Below, piece by piece: positions 59,076-64,000 of a stretch of 64,000 nucleotides of DNA. The translations under genes were made by a program, and so were the position numbers. The notes under the pieces are model-generated. The model saw nothing but the letters and a program-made list of their open reading frames with translations, made no database searches and was not told where the DNA came from. Every line of letters begins with the position of its first letter. The stretch's first letter is position 1. The DNA comes from Notolepis coatsorum. Its lineage: Eukaryota; Chordata; Actinopteri; Aulopiformes; Paralepididae. The stretch spans positions 99,171,713 to 99,235,712 of the forward strand of contig OZ020599.1 of NCBI GenBank assembly GCA_963971535.1, given 5' to 3'.

Positions 59076-59985
59076 CACAACTAATACGCAAAACATTCTT
59101 TGTCTACTATTCATGTCAGCGGATGAGCCTGTTGCGAATGTATTTTGTTTTGTTTGGTACATTTGTTCAGTTATGACCTGACATGACTCCCCCATGCTGA
59201 ACCACTGTGAGAGGAACAGAGAGGAATTCAGCTGTTGAATATGTGATTGATTGAATTCCAAACATCCCATAGAGGACTTTTTCTTTTTCCTCAGTAGCCT
59301 ACTAGAGGAACCTTGGCAAAAACCCAATGTAAGTCCACCCTTGGTCCTTGTAAAAAGGCTTTACAAATGTGTTAACAAGGCAGGACTTAATCATCTAAAC
59401 TTACTTTTTATAGTCTGTATTGATCGCCTGGGTGCCCACAAGTTGGTGCTCGGGCACAGGATTTGTTGTTTGTTTCCATAACAACCATTTGTAATCATAA
59501 CCATGTTCATTATGGTTTAATGCTGTATCAATGATCCTTTTATGATATTATATTATAAATGATATACTGTATATATATATATAAATGTGGGAAAACCATT
59601 CCTGGAAGAAATCTGTACATTCGCTGACTTTGCTTGAATGTTTAAATTAACTGGTTAATGTGCACATTCCCCAACCAGATGGGAAATATGGGTAGAAAAT
59701 TAGATGAATAATTGGATGAATAATCTAATCAGAGCAGGATATCAGCCGCAAGTATTTGCTGTATTCGAGTCTTATTAACAGATCATTGGCCTTGTGAAGT
59801 TACATTAAAGTAAAATTGCGCCGCAAAGCAACATTAAGTTTACTTACAGACCGAGGCACAACTGATTAATTCTCACTATGTGGCCAAAGTGAAGTGATGC
59901 AGGGGCCTGCCAGTGGCAATTTTACCATTGGGGCACCAGGGGCACGTGTCCCCCCTGAAATCTCAGGTGCCCCTGAGGTGCCACC
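59076..59985. other. Intergenic, no gene recognised
   Basis: 59905-59980 has 'CAGTGGCAATTTTACC' and 'CAGGGGCACGTGTCCCCCCT', possibly one end of a hAT element whose other end I could not place. Confidence 0.35.
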
Positions 59986-59989
59986 CCTG

Positions 59990-60185
59990 ATTATTTTTTA
60001 TTTTTATTTTTTTTAAATATAACCCTAACTAACCTTACTGTCATCATGCACTTGTCCTAATATACTAACCTACACTGTAGCACTCAACACTTTGATGAAC
60101 ATTGTTACTCAGCTGATAGAGTTGTGCCCTTCCTGATGACTTGTCGCTTTGGATAAAAGCGTCAGCTAAATGACTAAATGCATGT
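59990..60185 (+). mobile_element. L2-like LINE 3' UTR
   Basis: Shares 'ACCTACACTGTAGCACTCAA' and 'TTGGATAAAAGCGTCAGC' with 57970-58445; no coding part. Confidence 0.6.
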
Positions 60186-60568
60186 ATGTGCCCCCATTGT
60201 GCCCCTTCCCTAAATTACTAAATGTATGTGCCCCCATTGTGCCTCTGCCCATATTGGCGCAAGCTGATGCAAATTTAAACCAGTCCGTAGCACTCTGGTT
60301 ACAGTAGTTACACAGGGGACTATAATTTGCTATTCGACTAGTCGAGGTCAGCCCTAGAGTGACGTAAAAGTCGCCATGAATGTTGCATTACTGTTCAGAT
60401 TGAGGTGGCATTGCAAAAGATCAGACCTGTATCTGATTTAGGTCCACATATATGAAAAGAGGCCCCAAATCAGAATAGAAAATATCAGATTCCGTGTGAT
60501 TTGTGCTGCTCACACTGTTCTGATCTGAGTCACATGGGAACAAATAAATCAGATTTAGGCCACTTTAA

Positions 60569-60826
60569 CCCTTTCACAACCACACTACAGAAGGTTAACC
60601 TTTCACTACCACACTACAGAAGGTTAACCTTTCACTACCACACTACAGACGGTTACAGTGTGGTAGTGAAAGGGTTAACCATCTGTAGTGTGCTAGTGAA
60701 AGGGTTAACCTTCTGTATTGTTGCAGTGAAAGGGTTAACCCTTTGGTAGTGTGGTAGTGAAATGGTTAACCTTCTGTATTGTTGCAGTGGAATGGTTAAC
60801 CCTTTGGTAGTGTGGTAGTGAAAGGG
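60569..60826. repeat. TTAA palindromic repeat, locus F
   Basis: TTAA at 60565-60568 and TTAG at 60827-60830 flank a ~258-bp near-palindrome, CCCTTTCACAACC...GGTAGTGAAAGGG. It sits inside another repeat (60400-60870: 'ATCAGATTTAGGCCACTTTA' / 'CCTGCAGTCTGAACCTAGCC'), which helps define its ends. Confidence 0.85.
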
Positions 60827-61029
60827 TTAGCCTGCAGTCTGAACCTAGCCTTCGGCAATGGAAGTTGGGCACTTGGGAGAGCCAGACTAAACCAAAGACT
60901 CTTACCCTCGACCCTCACTCACTTTTGAAGAACTACGATTGATAGTTCATCTAAATTTCCCCCCGATACCTCGATTGTCTCTCGATGGCCAGCTTCACAC
61001 TCTCTCTTGGTAATGTGAATGGCAATGGT

Positions 61030-61288
61030 AATGGCTGCATTTATATAGCAGCTTTTATCCAAAGCGCTTTACAATTTGTTCCTCATACCATTCACTCACA
61101 CATTCACAGACCGATGGCAGAGGCAAACATGCAAGGTGCCAACCTGCTCATCAGGAGCAGTTCAGGGTTAAGTGTCTTGCTCAAGGACACTTCGACGCGC
61201 TGCCCGGGAGAAGCGGGAATCGAACCAGGAACCTTTGGATAACCAGACGACTGCTCTACCTCCTGATCGCCACTGTCGCCCCTACCTT
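61030..61288 (-). mobile_element. tRNA-derived SINE, near full length
   Basis: Minus strand: GGGGCGACAGTGGCGATC, GGAGGTAGAGCAGTCG, B-box-like GGTTCGATTCCC, the same body as 9209-9462, tail 'AAGCGCTTTGGATAAAAGC' and 'TATATAAATGCAGCC'. Confidence 0.8.
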
Positions 61289-62140
61289 TCTTGCCAGGTA
61301 ACCTAGTGAGAGTTTGGTAGGATTGTTTGGTAGGAGTGTCTAATGCGCACCCTTTTGTGCCATGTAGTCCAGTAATGCTCAGTAGTTACTCTGGCCTGAT
61401 GGTAATACTGTATAGAGCTGGCTGTGAGCTAATTTTACTCTGTAGTAAAGCAACTTTTATACAAATAGAGAGACAATGGGTGGGATTCCCCCTTAAGGCG
61501 ACTTTAAAATCAAAGGCATGATTATGAGAACCGAGCATATGCACATTCACATCTTTTTACACATTGATTGATTGACTAGACTGTTTGATCTCCATTCTCT
61601 GGTGCTGGAGGACCCTCCGACTCGCGTGGGCTGCCAGTTGATGATCACAACTTTAACGCATAATATATTATAGCCTGGTATGAAAACCCTTTGAGGAATC
61701 AAACCAATAGCACTGCCTCACAAAGGCTAACCAGAGTCACTACATTAACACTGAAACGTAAGAAAAATGGCTTCAAAGTTCTTGGACTGTCAAATGTGTT
61801 ATAGGTCGTCGTTGGCATCAAAGTCTCGGAAGAACATTGATTTCCAGCCTAAGTATCACGATACCGATTCTAAAACATTTTGTGAATACATTTGTTGAAA
61901 CAACATCTTTGTTGGCAAACGATTCCTTATCAACACTGCTATATCTAACGTTAGCAAGCCAAGCGTCTTCCGCTGGGAAAGACCGTTCATCACTGCATAC
62001 AACTTGGTTTAATCCAGACTTCCATTCAGAAACTTTGTATTATGAAATAAGACATTTGGGGATGTCTGTGACTATTTTCCCTATGCTCAGTCGACACTGT
62101 TGACAGGCCCACTACGCAAAGCGTGCTCTCTCTCTCTCTC
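61289..62140. other. Intergenic, no gene recognised
   Basis: A short frame at 61767-61902 begins MASKFLDCQMC but stops after ~45 residues and has no recognised domain. 61840-61880 and 62385-62430 contain TATCG/CGATAC words like hAT ends. Confidence 0.4.
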
Positions 62141-62314
<174 letters not shown>

Positions 62315-62591
62315 ACTGCTTTTAGGCTATTATTATAAAAGTATCAATACTAATCAAATGGAGTAATGAACCGCTTTTAACAGCTGGGTATTGCGATACA
62401 TTTCTAGTATCGGTGTATCGTGCAAACCCTACCTGAGGGTTGGGTTTTAGCACAGTGTCTGCTGTGGAGTCCAACCTGTGAGAGACGGATGATACCGCAG
62501 CCTCAAGGCCCGGACGAACAGGCTCCCCTGGTGGTCAGACTCATGAACAAAACACTGTAAAACCAGTGGTATCGCTGTCCCTGCTGCGTCT

Positions 62592-63902
62592 ATACTTTCG
62601 ACAACAAATTTGTGTTTCCGCGTTCGAGTTTTGCGCTCTGATTGGCCAGGTCATGTGACATGTGCGCCAATCGTGGGACGGCAAGTTCTGCGCCTATTTC
62701 CGGGTCGAACAGCCTGCAAACTACCTAACGCCTAGTTTATCACTGGTTAACACATTGGCGACCGCTGGGACCCGTCTAATATAGTGGTTGAGGACCAGCT
62801 TTTGTAAACAGACCGGTGTCTTTTTGTACAGCTAAATCTATACTTTATAGTATTGCTATCTGTCCATTCTCATTGTCAATTGAGTTCATAAACCGTCCCT
62901 TCAAAATGGCTTACAGAAAAAAAAATGCATCAATAGGTTGTCATTTTATAGCGCCGTGAATATAAGCATTATAGCGGATTTTGTCTTGTATATTTTCTGG
63001 AAGGCTAGTTATAGGGCTAATAGCTGCTAACGTTATATTCAACGGCATTTCCGTTTTACATATGCTAAAGAAATAACTCAAACTGCATATCATCGGGACT
63101 GTCCCAAAGCATTTATGCATCAAAGGGGGACGTCGTTTATTATTATTGATTACCAATAACAGTGGTTGTGTAACTAGCCACATACGCTGCTCGGCTGGTT
63201 GCGTATTATAGCAAGCTCTGATCCGGCTGTAATTTATGTGAAAAAGATCTTACCATGAGCCGGTGAGATACCCCTGAGCATTTCCCCGTTATCGATCGGC
63301 ATCTGGTAGATCGATATGTCCATTGGCTGATGATAAATCCCCTTATTCCATGGTGAAATCTGCGATTCGAAACGTAATCCACGGTACAAGATGCTGATTC
63401 AGAATCCGGGTACTAAAAATATCCATTGAAAGAAAAAAAAAAGTCATCCGTTCGCCCACAGGGCATACTGCAGTGGAGCGATGGCGCCCCTAAGAGGATC
63501 TGGCCGGTATTGCACATCCTCGAATTCACAGACTAGGGAATATATGCAGTGCCGCTCCGCAACCTTGACCCGGTTATTAAAATGATATAAAAGCAATAAC
63601 AACTTGCCACAGCTTTATACGTGACTCTGTCCACAACGCATGGATTCGAAACCCGTATTAACTCGTGGTCGGGCGGCGAAGTGTTAAGCTTAGGCGACTC
63701 TTTCGCAGTTGGTTAAGGTTAGAGTTTGGAATCAGGGCAGGCGTTCTATCGCCATGCTCTAAGACAAACTCTAACCTTAACCAACTTCGAAAGAGCGCCT
63801 AAGCTTAACCATCCAAAAACGTGCGGTCCCACGATTGGGCATACATGTCACATGATCTGGCCAATCAGAGACGCGGAAACATGACTTTGTTGTCGAAAGT
63901 AT
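62592..63902. mobile_element. Long-TIR DNA element, family of 1-2872
   Basis: 62591-62679 is inverted at 63826-63902: ATACTTTCGACAACAAA, TTTCCGCG, CTGATTGGCCAG, TCATGTGACATG, CCAATCGTGGGAC. No transposase frame. An 11-bp direct repeat GTCCCTGCTGC lies just outside both ends (62577-62587, 63909-63919). An internal hairpin sits near the right end. Confidence 0.75.
63684..63809. repeat. ~43-bp-arm hairpin
   Basis: TTAAGCTTAGGCGACTC and GGTTAAGGTTAGAGTTT at 63684-63727 pair with 63766-63809 with few mismatches. Loop ~38 nt. Confidence 0.85.
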
Positions 63903-64000
63903 TCAGGCGTCCCTGCTGCTTGAGTTGCACACAATACTGACTTGCACACACCACATGTGTGTACATACTACACTCGTACTGTAAATATTTGCTAATATTT

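Noticed and set aside
61767..61902. Short MASKFLDC frame as a host micro-gene
   Set aside because: Only ~45 codons, overlapping hAT-like TATCG words, with no supporting evidence.

Overview
The window looks like gene-poor chromosomal DNA of a teleost fish. Evidence: short tRNA-headed SINEs with 'CTTTGGATAAAAGCG'-type tails, L2-, Rex1/CR1- and other LINE 3' ends, many hAT-type elements opening CAGGGGCG or CAGTGGTGG with 8-bp duplications, TTAA-flanked elements, a Ty3/Gypsy chromovirus, and very many micro- and minisatellites. The species cannot be named from what I see. I found no convincing host gene, exon, rRNA or functional tRNA gene. Every long open frame outside the retrotransposon is explained by a tandem repeat or a LINE remnant.

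Layout. 1-2872: a DNA element with ~270-bp terminal inverted repeats, whose right repeat is split by a TTAA-flanked element that itself holds a Rex1-like LINE. 4650-10640: hAT MITE, second copy of the TTAA element, LINE ends, three SINEs. 10651-16130: a complete, young-looking LTR element on the minus strand (LTRs ~1.3 kb, TG...CA, 5-bp duplication GGAAA) with an unusual gene order. 17444-22358: a 49-bp minisatellite, a TC tract, a palindromic TTAA repeat hit by a SINE, and a 10-bp minisatellite open in all three forward frames. 23083-34760: SINEs, LINE ends, MITEs and nested TTAA/hAT-type elements. 37640-40807: G and CT tracts, then a 2.1-kb 26-bp minisatellite. 40810-51750: dense nested DNA transposons, including a hAT element swollen by an internal 47-bp minisatellite. 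53160-60870: microsatellites, a 1.2-kb AC/AT-rich array interrupted by a hAT-like element, L2 ends. 62592-63902: a second long-inverted-repeat element whose ends resemble those at position 1.

The only coding system with a coherent role is the LTR element. Its main frame reads: integrase-type HHCC zinc module, gag, CCHC knuckle, aspartic protease, low-complexity tail. A second frame supplies only the integrase C-terminus and a chromodomain. Reverse transcriptase, RNase H and the integrase catalytic core are absent, so it should depend on a relative in trans. The placement of the integrase zinc module ahead of gag is the most unusual thing in the window. Two other groups may be undescribed: a ~1.3-kb inverted-repeat family with CCAAT-type ends, and a hairpin repeat built of ~30-bp TTAA-bounded units at six loci.
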